From CAIMWS01 sp964409245 (lineage in GTDB: Bacteria > Verrucomicrobiota > Verrucomicrobiia > Limisphaerales > UBA1319), in the NCBI GenBank assembly GCA_964409245.1, contig CAYPCQ010000036.1:1-64000 (forward strand): a stretch of 64,000 nt of DNA, read 5' to 3'. Below the pieces are notes generated by a model. The model was not told where the DNA came from. It did no database searches and worked only from the letters and a program-made list of their open reading frames with translations. Positions 24,723 through 33,178 of this stretch are shown piece after piece (position 1 is the stretch's first letter; every line of letters starts with the position of its first letter). Made by a program: the position numbers and the translations under genes.

Positions 24723-25959
24723 GGCTGGCCAAATGCGGGGGCATTCCACCATCGCTCTTGCCTTTACCCTGTTTCGTCCGGTCGCAGCGCCCGTAGCCGC
24801 CAAGGTGACCAGGCGGATCTGAGGAGCACCCTCTTTTCCCGAGCTGGTGCGAACGCTTGGGCAGGCAGGGCGATCACTCCGTTGAGCGCCGTCGTTGGAT
24901 GCTCGGATGGCTTGCCGGAGGGTAGGGGAATAGTCGTGAAAAGCGTAAAAGGCACAAAATGAAAGGGAAATCGAAAAGAACGCCTTTTCAGGGCTGGAGT
25001 TGGGTTTTCTCGGCTTGCGCAAAAATCGGCAGCGCAACCACTGCTCCCTCCCAACTGCCGGTACGCGGCTTTGAATGCTCGTTTTCTCGCGCTCCCTGTT
25101 CTTTTCCGCAATGGAGTCCAAGGAGTCAATGGAAGGTTGGCCTTGTTCAGTGGTTTGTGCCATGCTCCTGCCTGCGGATGGCGCTTGGGTGTCATGCATC
25201 AGGGATGCTCACCAATTGCGGCGTCATTCCCGTCATTCTCGTGATGAACAAAAACCGAAAAACAACGATCCCCCTGCTTGCATGCCGGCCGGTGGCGCCG
25301 GGGATCGTGCTGTTCGGCGGTTGGGAGGACTTTGGGGGGAGCCTGTGCAATCGGTTCTACGCATGGCAGTCATCGCCCCGTTCCGTCCGCATTCCGGGGC
25401 CTGGCCTCGCCAGCCCGGCTCGCGGTTTTGTCGGTTTTTATGGCCTCCGGTTTTGGTTCATTGCGCCGGTCTGCCAGCTCTGTTTTTAAACGCTTTTAAA
25501 CGCTCTTAAACTTTATTTCGCCCTGTTCAACCCAATTTTTTTCCTCAGTGAAAAAAGAACCTCGCTCGGGTGCCATTCTGCGGAACCTGTCCGCTCCACT
25601 ATGAATGGGCGGTGACCCATGGCGGCTTTGCAGCCCGGGTTTGGTTGAAATCAGCCGAGGTTCAGTGAGGATGGGGATGGGTATTCCATGCAGGGGACGG
25701 CCAGGTTCAATCCAGCAAATTCATGACTGGTCATTGCTTGATCAAGATTAGGCATGGAAATGTGGCGGAGATGAGCTTAGAGTCTGGCCTTGAATTCACT
25801 GGATGGAAAAGTTGGAACCGGTATTCGATAGGTGGCTCACGTGGTTGGCAACCTACATTACCGGCGAAGTCTGGCCGCTGGCCACCGGGAAACCGGATGC
25901 TCCACCCGGGAATTAATGCACAATAACGAAGCGAACCCGAGAGTAACACTGGATTATTT
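24723..25959. other. 1.2-kb stretch without a supportable gene
   Basis: Several ORFs of 100-210 codons cross this region on both strands, overlapping each other, but none has a domain, a ribosome binding site or consistent coding character. The translated text is rich in Arg, Pro and Ser, as expected from GC-rich non-coding DNA. The right end presumably carries the promoter of the fucosidase gene. It may be a decayed gene or a dispersed intergenic repeat of this genome; the sequence alone cannot tell. Confidence 0.5.
25481..25510 (+). repeat. Three tandem 10-bp repeats, TTTTAAA phased
   Basis: TGTTTTTAAA, CGCTTTTAAA and CGCTCTTAAA follow each other directly. A 10-bp period places the AT-rich box on one face of the helix, which could suit a DNA-bending or regulator site. 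It lies about 450 bp upstream of the fucosidase gene. Confidence 0.45.
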
Positions 25960-27930
25960 ATGAATGGCAAACTCCATGTCTCAGCCATGCTCGTCTCCCT
26001 GGCCATGGCTGGCTTTTACGGCGAAATAGGGTGGGTAAGGGCAGCGGATGCCCCCGCCGTGGCAACGCCCATCGCGAACGGCCCGTTTCAAGCGAATAAT
26101 GAGTCGCTTTCAAACTACAAATGCCCGGATTGGTTCCGGGACGCCAAATTTGGCATCTGGGCCCATTGGGGGCCACAAGCGGTGCCGATGGATGGCGACT
26201 GGTATGCGCGCGGTTTGTATGAGCCGGGCAATGGCCACAACAAGTATCATCTGGCTAATTATGGCCACCCATCCACCAATGGTTACAAGGATATCATTCC
26301 CCTATGGAAGGCCGAAAAATGGGATCCCGACCGATTGATGGCGCTGTATAAAAAAGCGGGCGCCAAATATTTCGTCAGTATGGCTTCCCATCACGACAAT
26401 TTCTACCTTTGGAACTCCAAGCTGCATAAATGGAATTCGGTGAACATGGGGCCCAAACGCGACGTGGTAGCCACCTGGCAGGAGGCCGCCCGCAAGCAGG
26501 GCTTGCGGTTCGGCGTGTCCGAGCACCTGGGCGCCAGTTTCACCTGGTTCCAGGCCAGCCACGGCGCGGACAAGACCGGACCGATGGCGGGCGTGCCCTA
26601 CGATGGCGCGGACCCGAAATACCAGGATCTCTACCATTTCCCAGCCAAGCCGGACGACAAAGGCTGGTATAGCAAAGATCCCCGATGGCACCAGATGTGG
26701 TATGACCGGATCAAGGAACTGGTGGACAATTACCAGCTGGATCTTTTATACACCGACGGCGGGGTGCCGTTCGGCAACGAAGTGGGCCGGAGCATGATCG
26801 CCCATTTGTATAACAACGATCTGCAGCGCCGCGGCCAGTTGGACGTAGTTTACTGCTGCAAGCAGGAATCCAAAGGCAAGTGGATCGAGGATCTCGAGCG
26901 GGGGGTGATGCCGCGTATCAATCCGTATCCCTGGCAAACCGATACCTCGATCGGCGACTGGTATTACAACCGGAATTGGAAATTCCGCCCGGTGAGCTGG
27001 AGCATTCAAATGCTGGTCGATATCGTGAGCAAGAACGGCAACCTGCTGCTGAACGTGGTCCAGCGGCCCGACGGTTCGCTGGATCCGGAAGTGGAGGAGG
27101 CCTTGGCGGCGATGGCCAAGTGGATTGCCATCCATGGCGAGGGCATTTATGAGACCCGGCCTTGGCTGGTTTACGGGGAGGGAGCGATAAAAGCCAAAGG
27201 CGGCAGTTTCAAGGAAGACTTCAAATACTCTGCCAAGGATATCCGTTTCACCACCAAGGGAAACACCCTGTATGCCTTTGCCATGGGCTGGCCGGAAGAC
27301 GGGCAGGTTCTGATCCGGTCGCTGGCCAAGCCCGCTGAGGGCGACGGCAACCAGGTGGATTCGGTGGAGTTGCTGGGATACCAGGGACGTCTGCCATTCA
27401 CCCAGACGACCAATGGCCTGGCGGTCACCCTGCCTGCCACCAAGGTTTCCGAATACACCGCTGCCTTGAAAATCGCCGGCTCCAACCTCAAGCCAGTGCC
27501 ACTGGTTGAGATTGTGGAACCGGTGCGGGCCGATGCGCAGGGCAACCTGCTTTTGTCTGCGGACAAGGCGGAAATGCATGGCGACCAGGTCAATACCGAA
27601 TCCCGGGACAACCTGACGAATATCGGGTTTTGGGATAACGGTTCCGAATGGGTATCCTGGAACGCGCAATTCGACAGCCCCGGGGTTTATAAGTTGAGCG
27701 CCACCTGCGCCACGCCTCATGCAGAGACGGAGTTTGCCTTGGAAATCGCCGGGCAGCTCCTGCTGGGCAAAGTGCTCCAAACGGGAGACTGGGGAGCCTT
27801 CAAGGTGTTTGATCTGGGCCAGGTGGAAATCAAACAACCGGGCAAACAAACCATCAGTATTCGCCCGAGCAACGGCAATAATTGGAAGCCCATCAACCTG
27901 CGCTGCGTCAAATTCACCAAAGCGCAATAG
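25960..27930 (+). CDS. Exported alpha-L-fucosidase, GH29
   Basis: A 656-residue enzyme with a signal peptide (MNGKLHVSAMLVSLAMAGFYG) that removes alpha-linked fucose from glycans. The catalytic barrel spans roughly residues 50-400: WFRDAKFGIWAHWGP near the start, KYFVSMASHHDNFYLWNS, WQEAARKQGLRFGVSEHLG, and LDLLYTDGG, whose aspartate is the expected nucleophile. NGNLLLNVVQRPDGSLD closes the barrel. The C-terminal part (about 545-656) looks like a carbohydrate-binding beta-sandwich (NIGFWDNGSEWVSWNAQF). It is likely used to scavenge fucosylated polysaccharides such as fucoidan; the exact substrate cannot be read from sequence. It is a single gene, not an operon. Confidence 0.93.
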   Translation: MNGKLHVSAMLVSLAMAGFYGEIGWVRAADAPAVATPIANGPFQANNESLSNYKCPDWFRDAKFGIWAHWGPQAVPMDGDWYARGLYEPGNGHNKYHLANYGHPSTNGYKDIIPLWKAEKWDPDRLMALYKKAGAKYFVSMASHHDNFYLWNSKLHKWNSVNMGPKRDVVATWQEAARKQGLRFGVSEHLGASFTWFQASHGADKTGPMAGVPYDGADPKYQDLYHFPAKPDDKGWYSKDPRWHQMWYDRIKELVDNYQLDLLYTDGGVPFGNEVGRSMIAHLYNNDLQRRGQLDVVYCCKQESKGKWIEDLERGVMPRINPYPWQTDTSIGDWYYNRNWKFRPVSWSIQMLVDIVSKNGNLLLNVVQRPDGSLDPEVEEALAAMAKWIAIHGEGIYETRPWLVYGEGAIKAKGGSFKEDFKYSAKDIRFTTKGNTLYAFAMGWPEDGQVLIRSLAKPAEGDGNQVDSVELLGYQGRLPFTQTTNGLAVTLPATKVSEYTAALKIAGSNLKPVPLVEIVEPVRADAQGNLLLSADKAEMHGDQVNTESRDNLTNIGFWDNGSEWVSWNAQFDSPGVYKLSATCATPHAETEFALEIAGQLLLGKVLQTGDWGAFKVFDLGQVEIKQPGKQTISIRPSNGNNWKPINLRCVKFTKAQ

Positions 27931-27945
27931 CCGGTTTGTCAGGAA

Positions 27946-27977
27946 GAATGGGTGGAACCAGGGAGTCCCGCCCATTC
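27946..27977. terminator. Hairpin between convergent genes
   Basis: GAATGGGTGG (27946-27955) pairs with CCGCCCATTC (27968-27977), 10 bp with one wobble. It lies between the fucosidase stop and the receiver-protein stop. No T-run follows, so termination would be weak or factor-dependent. Confidence 0.35.
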
Positions 27978-28021
27978 ACAAAATCAGATCGGTTCCAGCC
28001 GATGAGGCCTGTCTGGCTGGA

Positions 28022-28450
28022 TCAGCCTTCCTGTTTGGTTTTTCGCTCGGTGAGGACGCGGGTGAGATCTTCCATTTTGACGGGTTTGCCCAGATAATCG
28101 TCCATTCCTTCGGATAGGCACTTTTCTTTGCCATCACTCAGGATGCTGGCGGTGAATCCCACAATGGTGGCTTCAGAACCTCCAGGTATGGCGCGGATTT
28201 GGCGGGTGGCTCCAAACCCATCCAATTCTCCCGGCAAATGGCAATCCATCAAGATGAGGTCGTAGGGCTGCTTGCGGGCAAGCTCCACGGCCTCCTCACC
28301 ATCTTTGGCCAGGTCCGCCTTGTAGCCAAGGCGCTGCAGTTGCATGATCGTCAGCCGCTGGTTGACCAGGTTGTCTTCCACCAACAAGATCCGCATGGCC
28401 TGTTGATTGGCTGGCGCCTGGTTCGGTTGTGGGATTGGATTATCAGTCAT
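28022..28450 (-). CDS. Stand-alone receiver-domain protein
   Basis: A 142-residue single-domain response regulator with no output domain. The receiver fold has E25-D26 in ILLVEDN, phospho-acceptor D69 in DLILMDCHLPG, the switch threonine in VGFTAS and the conserved lysine in YLGKPVK. The MDCHLP..DGFGATRQIR style matches receivers that come from hybrid sensor kinases. The start at 28450 (MTDNPIPQPN) is chosen over an ATG 24 codons upstream, whose added residues look non-coding. It lies about 240 bp downstream of a Ser/Thr kinase on the same strand, so the two may be linked, but no histidine kinase is near. Confidence 0.85.
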   Translation of the reverse strand: MTDNPIPQPNQAPANQQAMRILLVEDNLVNQRLTIMQLQRLGYKADLAKDGEEAVELARKQPYDLILMDCHLPGELDGFGATRQIRAIPGGSEATIVGFTASILSDGKEKCLSEGMDDYLGKPVKMEDLTRVLTERKTKQEG

Positions 28451-28688
28451 GTCACATCGAACGGTTGCCACACTGGCGCCTGGCAAGCCTGCCCGGAAAG
28501 TGGGCGGTGCAATGGTCCCCATGCAAGTTTCTGCTCAGTGTTGTGGCTCATCTGCTTGGCAGACAGCATAACTGATTTTCCTTGGGGAAAGCAATTATTT
28601 TAATATCCCTGCCCGCGCTTCGGCATCACCGGCTGGGGCCGAAAAGGGAGTCCCTGTTTACCGCTGCTCCTGGAATGGAAGGAAAAAA

Positions 28689-29810
28689 TCAGGTTGCACG
28701 AGAAGCGAGGCCCGGCCGCAAAAACCAATGATACCATGGCCATTTTTTTCCGGTTTGCTTTTGGACGGGGACTGGCGAAGACGGCAGGCCCTGGTTTCCA
28801 AGGGCCGGAATTTGGAGTTGTTGGCGGGCAAAAGCCAGGTGGCTGATGAAATCCTCGTAGCCCCGGAAGCGTGAGTACGGATTTTTGGCCATCGCGCGCA
28901 CCAAAACATCGCTGGTGAGTTGGGAAATATCGGATCGCGCATCCCGCGCAATAGGGATTGGCTGATGCAGGTGTGCGAGGAGCAATGCATCCACTGAGTT
29001 GGTTTCAAAAGGCACCCGTCCGGTAATGGCGTAATACAAGGTTCCCGCCAGGCTGTAGAGGTCGGAAAGGAAGGATTCCCGTTTGCCGCGCACCTTTTCC
29101 GGGGCTACATACCCGGGAGTGGCCCACATGGATGTGTCGCTTTCCCCCATTTCCTGCAGGGAACCGGCGAGTCCAAAATCGGCCAGCTTGGGATTTCCAG
29201 CCTCGCAAAAGAGGATGTTGCCGGGGTTAATATCGCGGTGGAGTATTCCCTTCTTGAGCGCGCAGACCAGTGCGGAGGCTATTTTGATCCCCAGATCGAG
29301 CGCCGCCAACTCGGGCAGGGGGCCTTCGTCTTCAACGCGGCATTGCAAATTTCCACCTCCTGCCAGTTCCATCACCAGGAAAGACTGGCTGGCCACCGTT
29401 TCCAGGGAGAATATGGAAATAATGTGGGGGTGGTTCAAAGCCGCACAGGCGCGAGCCTCGCGGAGGAAAGCGTGGTGCAGGGCCGGATCTGAGGCGAGGC
29501 GATCATGAAGCACCTTGATTGCCACCAGGCGTTGCAGGCTCAAATCGCTGGCCAGGTAAACGGTCCCCATGCCCCCCGATCCGATCACCTCGTGCAATAC
29601 GTAGTGGCCCAATTTTAACTCGGTTTTTTGTGTTTGGGATGGGCGTCCAGCTTTTTGACCGTTGAGATTGTGATCTTGCCTTACGTTTGGAGCGGCACCT
29701 TTGGATTGGTCCTGGCATCCATGAAAAAGCGGCCACTGGCTGCAGCTTTGGGATACTCTCCCCGTTTTGGAGAAAGGTATAATCCGAACTGTTTCAAGAA
29801 GTGGATTCAT
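28689..29810 (-). CDS. Hanks-type serine/threonine protein kinase
   Basis: A 373-residue kinase with an unstructured, Gln/Ser-rich N-terminus of about 65 residues. The kinase domain has a glycine loop GSGGMGTVYLA (77-87), VAIK with K99, catalytic HRD at 191-193, DFG at 211-213 and APE at 236-238. The catalytic loop reads HRDINPGN. The lysine normally two residues after the aspartate is asparagine (N195), which may lower activity or alter specificity. There is no clear transmembrane helix or extracellular sensor; the tail is short and basic. The start at 29810 gives a plausible N-terminus; an ATG 40 codons upstream is possible. Confidence 0.88.
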   Translation of the reverse strand: MNPLLETVRIIPFSKTGRVSQSCSQWPLFHGCQDQSKGAAPNVRQDHNLNGQKAGRPSQTQKTELKLGHYVLHEVIGSGGMGTVYLASDLSLQRLVAIKVLHDRLASDPALHHAFLREARACAALNHPHIISIFSLETVASQSFLVMELAGGGNLQCRVEDEGPLPELAALDLGIKIASALVCALKKGILHRDINPGNILFCEAGNPKLADFGLAGSLQEMGESDTSMWATPGYVAPEKVRGKRESFLSDLYSLAGTLYYAITGRVPFETNSVDALLLAHLHQPIPIARDARSDISQLTSDVLVRAMAKNPYSRFRGYEDFISHLAFARQQLQIPALGNQGLPSSPVPVQKQTGKKWPWYHWFLRPGLASRAT

Positions 29811-29887
29811 GTCCTGTTTCCAGCAGTCGATGCAGCCAACGCTAACGCCTCTATAACAGTAAGATCCGCGGAAAATGGGAATTGAAA

Positions 29888-29907
29888 ATGTGCGTCTCGG
29901 CGCACAT
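29888..29907. promoter_or_regulatory. Inverted repeat upstream of the kinase gene
   Basis: ATGTGCG (29888-29894) and CGCACAT (29901-29907) form a perfect 7-bp inverted repeat around 6 bases, about 80 bp upstream of the kinase start and next to the neighbouring terminator. It could be an operator or a minor hairpin. Confidence 0.3.
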
Positions 29908-29920
29908 GCGGATGGCAGAG

Positions 29921-29950
29921 AAAAAAACACCCCGGGGAATTCCCGGGGTG
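29921..29950 (-). terminator. Intrinsic terminator of the Pro/Gly-rich protein gene
   Basis: Read on the minus strand, CACCCCGGGAATTCCCCGGGGTG folds into a GC-rich stem (29928-29950) followed by seven T (29927-29921). It lies 28 bp after the stop of the gene at 29979, the position expected of its terminator. Confidence 0.85.
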
Positions 29951-29978
29951 GTGGAGGGGCTATTATGTAAAAACCTGG

Positions 29979-30674
29979 TTACTTCAGGGCTGGGGGCGCG
30001 GAGCGGAAGGCGGGCTTTATCGGCCGGCCCACATCATACTGGAGCACGGTCCGTTTGGAGTTTTCCGAATCAACATATTTATGAAGCCCCACCGGCAAGG
30101 CCCATTCGTTGACCGGATCACCATCATTCAGGGCATTGCCTGAGGGATGGTTTTTCAAATGCACAATTTCCTGTCCGGTGGATAAGAGAACTAACGCACC
30201 GGTTTCATTGGCGAACCAAACCTTGCCGGTGATGGCCCGCCATTGGCTGGATTTGGTGATGGCTTCGTGGCCTTGCACATCCCGGTCGGGGGTTGTCAGG
30301 CTTGGGAATTTGTCAGCGTTGACCAGAAAGATGGTTTCCTCATCGATCAGGCGCCAATCCTGCTTGGGGGGGGGCGTTTTCACCACTGCCTGTTGCTCCT
30401 TAACCACCACGGTGGCTGGCTCCTCTCGGATAACCACGGTTTCGGTGACGGGTGTTTCGACGATGATCGCGGGTGGGAACAGCAACGGCCGGGGTCTTAT
30501 AAATACCGGTGGGGGAGCACCCGGACGGGGGCCGGGACCAGGACCAGGGCCGGGACTTGGGCGTGGGCCGGGACCGGGACCACCAGGACCACCTGGGCGT
30601 GGACCGGGGCCGGGTTGAGCCATGGCAGAGCCGGCGATCAAACAGGCGCCGAGCAAGTAGTGAATCAATTTCAT
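29979..30674 (-). CDS. Exported protein with Pro/Gly-rich N-terminal repeat
   Basis: A 231-residue protein starting MKLIHYLLGACLIAGSAMAQ, a signal peptide. A low-complexity run of PG, PGP and RPG repeats follows (about residues 21-52), then a proline-valine stretch with several VVV segments. The C-terminal domain of about 120 residues (DWRLIDEETIFLVNADKFPSL, WRAITGKVWFANETGALVLL, VGLHKYVDSENSKRTVLQYD) may be globular. I do not recognise the domain. The repeat is extended and may span the cell wall or act as a linker. It has its own terminator and is divergent from the GrpE-like gene. Confidence 0.75.
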   Translation of the reverse strand: MKLIHYLLGACLIAGSAMAQPGPGPRPGGPGGPGPGPRPSPGPGPGPGPRPGAPPPVFIRPRPLLFPPAIIVETPVTETVVIREEPATVVVKEQQAVVKTPPPKQDWRLIDEETIFLVNADKFPSLTTPDRDVQGHEAITKSSQWRAITGKVWFANETGALVLLSTGQEIVHLKNHPSGNALNDGDPVNEWALPVGLHKYVDSENSKRTVLQYDVGRPIKPAFRSAPPALK

Positions 30675-30914
30675 AGTATTCTCAACTTTCAAAGTTTTAA
30701 ACTGTTACCACTAATGCCGTTGTAATGTAAAGACTTTAGTAATCCATGAGATGGAAGGCGCCGCCTTTTTTACCAATTATTGGAGCCGGTTGTCCATGGC
30801 CCCAGAACAGCATTAATCCACCATCCAAGCATTAGATTAAGAAAATTCCCGGCTTATTCAATCCGATAAAATTTAGTCGCTTCCACCAGGCATCCAATTT
30901 AAGTTGGCGGGACT

Positions 30915-31850
30915 ATGGAAATTGGATCCGTAACTAAAATGACCCGCTGGCCATTTTATTTGGGCGATGCGCTTTTGCTCGGTTTTGCCAGTCTGGGCAT
31001 CTACCGGAGCGCATGGCCGTTGAGTCCTGGGGCTATTCTGATTTGCGGATGCGCAGTTTTGGCTGGCGCCATCCTGGGACTGCTGCCCGCGTACCTCGAA
31101 TACCAGTCCGCTGTAAAACGCACCCAAATCCTGGATTTGGCAGGGCCGGTGGAACAAATCCAAAACCTGGAACAAATTGGCCAGCAAGTTGCTCATGCCA
31201 CCGCTTTATGGCACACAGCCCACGAGGCTGCGGAAAAAGCCAACTCCACCGCCCAAAAGATCCTCACCGCCCAGGATGCAAAGTTCAAGGAATTCCATGG
31301 AATTGTCCAAACGGTTGGGGAACGGGAGAAAGGCCAATTGAAATTTGAATTGGATAAAGCGCGCCGCTCTGAAGGTGATTGGCTGCAAACGATGGTGGGT
31401 TTGCTGGACCATGTGAATGCCCTTTACCAAGCCGCTTTGCGCTCCGGCCAAGGCAATTTGATCCAGCAAATAGGAAGTTTCCAAACAGCGTGTCGGGATT
31501 TGGTCCGCCGCGTGGGGTTGGCGGCGATCGGCGCCAAGGCCGATGACCTTTTCGATCCCAAACTGCACCACGCCCAAAACGCCACCGGGCCGGCCCTCGA
31601 AAAGGCCGTTATCGACCAGGTTTTAGCGCCCGGGTATACCTTTCAAGGCCAGTTTTTGCGTCCGGTCATGGTGACGGTCAAAGCCGCTCAAAGTTTCGTT
31701 ACGGATCCAGAAACTCAGACGGAACCAGAGCTTGCAGCGGGGCCGATTGCCCAAGAAGTTCCAGCGGCTGCAACCGAGAGTCAAGGCTCCGAAACAGTCC
31801 AGGATGATCAACCTCCGCGAGATCCCCCTCAGGAACAGGAATTATTCTAA
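30915..31850 (+). CDS. Membrane-anchored GrpE-like protein
   Basis: A 311-residue protein with two N-terminal membrane helices (about 14-31 and 38-60), a long helical region (about 65-160) and a C-terminal part that resembles the head of GrpE, the nucleotide exchange factor of DnaK. LLDHVNALYQAAL, VRRVGLAAIGAKADDLFDPKLHHA and VIDQVLAPGYTFQGQFLRPVMVTV match the GrpE pattern of FDPxxHEA and VLxxGYxxxGRxLRPAxVxV. The tail (260-311) is acidic and Pro/Gln-rich. True GrpE is soluble and about 190 residues, so this is an unusual relative that could recruit a DnaK-type chaperone to the membrane. Only 8 bp separate it from the NifS-type gene downstream. Confidence 0.7.
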   Translation: MEIGSVTKMTRWPFYLGDALLLGFASLGIYRSAWPLSPGAILICGCAVLAGAILGLLPAYLEYQSAVKRTQILDLAGPVEQIQNLEQIGQQVAHATALWHTAHEAAEKANSTAQKILTAQDAKFKEFHGIVQTVGEREKGQLKFELDKARRSEGDWLQTMVGLLDHVNALYQAALRSGQGNLIQQIGSFQTACRDLVRRVGLAAIGAKADDLFDPKLHHAQNATGPALEKAVIDQVLAPGYTFQGQFLRPVMVTVKAAQSFVTDPETQTEPELAAGPIAQEVPAAATESQGSETVQDDQPPRDPPQEQELF

Positions 31851-31858
31851 ACCAGGAT

Positions 31859-33019
31859 ATGCTCAGGCCGGACCAAATTCGGTATTTCGATAATAATGCC
31901 ACTACGGCGGTAGCTCCCGAAGTGATCGAGGCCATGATGCCCCTGCTGAAGGATCATTGGGGCAATCCATCCAGCGCCTATACATTCGGAAATCAGATTT
32001 TAAAATATATCGATAAAGCTCGCTGCCAATTGGCGGAGATGATTCACGCTGAGCCGACGGAAATCATTTTTACGAGTTGTGGCACCGAAAGCATCAACAG
32101 TGCCTTGCACCATGCCCTCAAATCCCAACCCGGCAAACGGCATATAATAACCACCGCCGTGGAGCATTCGGCGACCTTGAATTATTGCCAGTTTCTGAGA
32201 AGAAACGGATGCGACGTCACCTTTTTGCCAGTGGATTCAGGCGGACAACTGGATTTGGAATTGCTGAAGAAAACCATCCGGCCTGACACGGCGGTGGTTT
32301 CAGTGATGTATGCCAATAACGAGACAGGCGTCATTTTCCCCATTCCGGAAATTTCAGCCATTTGTCGGAATCGTGGCGCTTTAATGCACGCAGATGCGGT
32401 ACAAACGCCAGGAAAACTCAAATTAAATGTGGGGGATCTGGGGGTGGATTTGATGTCCCTTTCGGCCCATAAACTGCACGCGCCGAAAGGCATCGGCCTG
32501 CTGTTTGCCCGCCAGCGGGGCAAATACCATCCCTACATCATAGGCGGTCATCAGGAACGGAACCGGCGTGGCGGGACTGAAAATGCCGCCGGGATCGTGG
32601 CTTTTGGCAAAGCCGCCGAACTGGCTGTGAACCGATTGGCTGATGAAAACACCCGGGTGCGAGCGCTGCGTGACCGGTTGGAAAAAGGTCTTTTGGAATC
32701 GATTCCACACGCTCATCGGAATGGACAGGCTGAACCACGCCTTCCGAACACTTCAAGCCTGGCCTTTGACCAGGTTGAAGCGGAAGCAGTTTTAATGATG
32801 CTGGATCAGTTGGGGATATGCGCTTCGAGCGGATCGGCTTGCACGACCGGATCGCTCGATCCTTCGCACGTCCTTGCCGCTATGGGGGTCTCCGCTGCCC
32901 GGGCGCGGGGCAGTGTGCGTTTCAGTTTGGGGATCTATAATAACCCCGAGGATGTGGATTTTCTTTTGCACCATTTCCCCAAAATCATTCAACGCTTGCG
33001 CGCCGCTTCCCCGGAGTAA
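31859..33019 (+). CDS. NifS/IscS-type cysteine desulfurase
   Basis: A 386-residue PLP enzyme that takes sulfur from cysteine for Fe-S clusters or other thio-cofactors. The PLP lysine is K205 in SAHKLHAPKG, the PLP-stacking histidine is H103 in VEHSAT, and the active-site persulfide cysteine is C328 in SSGSACTTGS. FDNNATT near the N-terminus and NNETGVIFP are typical. The SACTTGS..PSHVL loop is of the NifS/IscS class rather than SufS. It is not beside an IscU or Suf gene, so the acceptor is unknown. Its pairing with the GrpE-like gene is intriguing because Fe-S assembly uses DnaK-type chaperones. Confidence 0.93.
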   Translation: MLRPDQIRYFDNNATTAVAPEVIEAMMPLLKDHWGNPSSAYTFGNQILKYIDKARCQLAEMIHAEPTEIIFTSCGTESINSALHHALKSQPGKRHIITTAVEHSATLNYCQFLRRNGCDVTFLPVDSGGQLDLELLKKTIRPDTAVVSVMYANNETGVIFPIPEISAICRNRGALMHADAVQTPGKLKLNVGDLGVDLMSLSAHKLHAPKGIGLLFARQRGKYHPYIIGGHQERNRRGGTENAAGIVAFGKAAELAVNRLADENTRVRALRDRLEKGLLESIPHAHRNGQAEPRLPNTSSLAFDQVEAEAVLMMLDQLGICASSGSACTTGSLDPSHVLAAMGVSAARARGSVRFSLGIYNNPEDVDFLLHHFPKIIQRLRAASPE

Positions 33020-33178
33020 GTTGCGGCATTCCATCTCCATGCCGATGGCCTGTGTAATTCGGACTCAAGATTGAAAGAAACCTTGAATCTGGCCGGTCGA
33101 AAAGATAAATGAATGTGATCCCATAGGAGAGAGTCTGAATGGGTAAGAAAACGTAATGGTTTTGATACTCGCGAAATT

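Noticed and set aside
24570..25509. Several 130-210 codon ORFs on both strands
   Set aside because: They overlap one another, lack domains and start signals, and read as arginine/proline-rich random translation.
30755..30770. Small hairpin AAGGC-gcc-GCCTT with T-run upstream of the GrpE-like gene
   Set aside because: Only 5 bp of stem with a 3-base loop; too weak to call a terminator or attenuator.
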